Assembly: GCA_947626705.1 (NCBI GenBank)
Contig: CANQTJ010000006.1
Coordinates: 1-23,097 of the forward strand
DNA length: 23,097 nt
Source of the DNA: an uncultured Clostridia bacterium
GTDB lineage: Bacteria > Bacillota > Clostridia > TANB77 > CAG-508
Direction: 5' to 3'
Positions 22,468 through 23,097 of the stretch are shown here, in pieces. Numbering within the stretch: the first letter of the stretch is position 1; each line of letters opens with the position of its first letter. A model generated the notes under the pieces. That model did not search any database, was not told the origin of the DNA, and was given only the letters and a program-made list of their open reading frames with translations. The position numbers and the translations under genes were made by a program.

Positions 22468-23028
22468 ATGACTGAAAAAGAAAAAATGTTAGCAGGAGAG
22501 TTATATAATGCTAACTATGATAAAACTCTTATAAAAGAAAGAATTGAAGTAAAAGACAAATGCTTTGAATATAATAATATAAAGCCATCTGATATAGAAA
22601 AAAGAACAATATTAATGAAGAAAATAATAGGAAAATATAAAAATAATTTTTATATTGAACAACCTTTTATGTGTGATTATGGATACAATATCGAAATTGG
22701 AGAAAATTTTTATTCTAACCATAATTTAATTATACTTGATGGTAATAAAGTAGAATTTGGAGATAATGTATTTATTGCACCAAACTGTGCTTTTTATACA
22801 GCAGGACACCCATTAGACACAGAAAGAAGAAATGAAGGATTAGAATATGCTAGACCAATTAAAATTGGAAATAATGTATGGATTGGTGGAAATGTTGTTG
22901 TACTTCCTGGAGTAACTATTGGAGATAATGTTGTAATAGGAGCAGGTAGTATTGTTAATAAAGATATTCCACCAAATTCAGTAGCAGTAGGGAATCCTTG
23001 TAGAGTTGTTAAAAAAATAAAGAATTAA
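22468..23028 (+). CDS. Sugar O-acetyltransferase (maltose/galactoside acetyltransferase family)
   Basis: A 186-residue left-handed beta-helix enzyme that transfers acetyl from acetyl-CoA to a sugar hydroxyl. The N-terminal helical part begins MTEKEKMLAGELYNANYD, the Maa/LacA-type mac domain, followed by YGYNIEIGENFYSN, VEFGDNVFIAPN, the catalytic-His segment TAGHPLDTE, and hexapeptide repeats IKIGNNVWIGGN, VTIGDNVVIGAG and SVAVGNPCRVVK at the CoA-binding end. Length is standard. AGGAGG at 22456-22461 precedes the start. It is probably a single gene and the physiological acceptor is unknown. The remaining 69 bases of the window after its stop are AT-rich with no feature visible. Confidence 0.93.
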   Translation: MTEKEKMLAGELYNANYDKTLIKERIEVKDKCFEYNNIKPSDIEKRTILMKKIIGKYKNNFYIEQPFMCDYGYNIEIGENFYSNHNLIILDGNKVEFGDNVFIAPNCAFYTAGHPLDTERRNEGLEYARPIKIGNNVWIGGNVVVLPGVTIGDNVVIGAGSIVNKDIPPNSVAVGNPCRVVKKIKN

Positions 23029-23097
23029 TATTATAAACTTTAAAATAAATAATTTTTTTAAAATAATATTAATAAAAAATGCTTAAAATATTATATT

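Overview
The window is about 23 kb of very AT-rich bacterial DNA with short intergenic gaps, AGGAGG-type ribosome binding sites and TTGACA/TATAAT promoters, often with an extended TGn -10. TGA is used as a stop codon and tryptophan is read from TGG, so this is the standard bacterial code. Gene content and order (gdpP, rplI, dnaB, tilS, ftsH, ruvA, rarA) point to a Firmicute of class Clostridia, probably an uncultured gut lineage. That placement is inferred from gene content; no rRNA gene is present.

Layout. (1) 1-2554: a frameshifted 3' fragment of a glycine-rich surface-type protein, a large charged protein of unknown function, and a stand-alone FeoA-domain protein. (2) 2713-4802: gdpP, the membrane c-di-AMP phosphodiesterase, with its own strong promoter. 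(3) 4803-12250: about 7.4 kb of accessory genes lying between gdpP and rplI, which are normally near neighbours in Firmicutes. It holds a two-gene unit with a possible ADP-ribosyltransferase-like domain, then a six-gene operon from one promoter at 6819-6848 (radical SAM/SPASM-like enzyme, ATP-grasp enzyme, metallo-beta-lactamase-fold hydrolase, NUDIX hydrolase, 68-residue putative antitoxin, zeta-type toxin kinase), and a convergent kinase-fold gene. (4) 12250-19958: housekeeping genes rplI, dnaB, tilS, ftsH, an HD-domain hydrolase, ruvA and rarA. (5) 20043-23097: two half-size TauE/SafE-type membrane proteins separated by a small CxxC protein, a 46-residue membrane peptide, a Cys-rich protein on the minus strand, a GC-richer two-helix membrane protein, and a hexapeptide-repeat sugar O-acetyltransferase.

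The best candidate for an undescribed system is the 6871-10154 radical SAM, ATP-grasp, MBL and NUDIX cassette. It encodes a radical modifier, an amide- or ester-forming ligase, a hydrolase and a nucleotide or pyrophosphate hydrolase in one tight operon, without a recognisable precursor peptide, and shares its transcript with a toxin-antitoxin pair. Other structures worth attention are a perfect 15-bp inverted repeat that forms the converging ends of the zeta and kinase genes, hairpins repeatedly built over stop codons, and a near-identical 18-nt element on both sides of ftsH. No tRNA, rRNA, insertion sequence or CRISPR array was seen.
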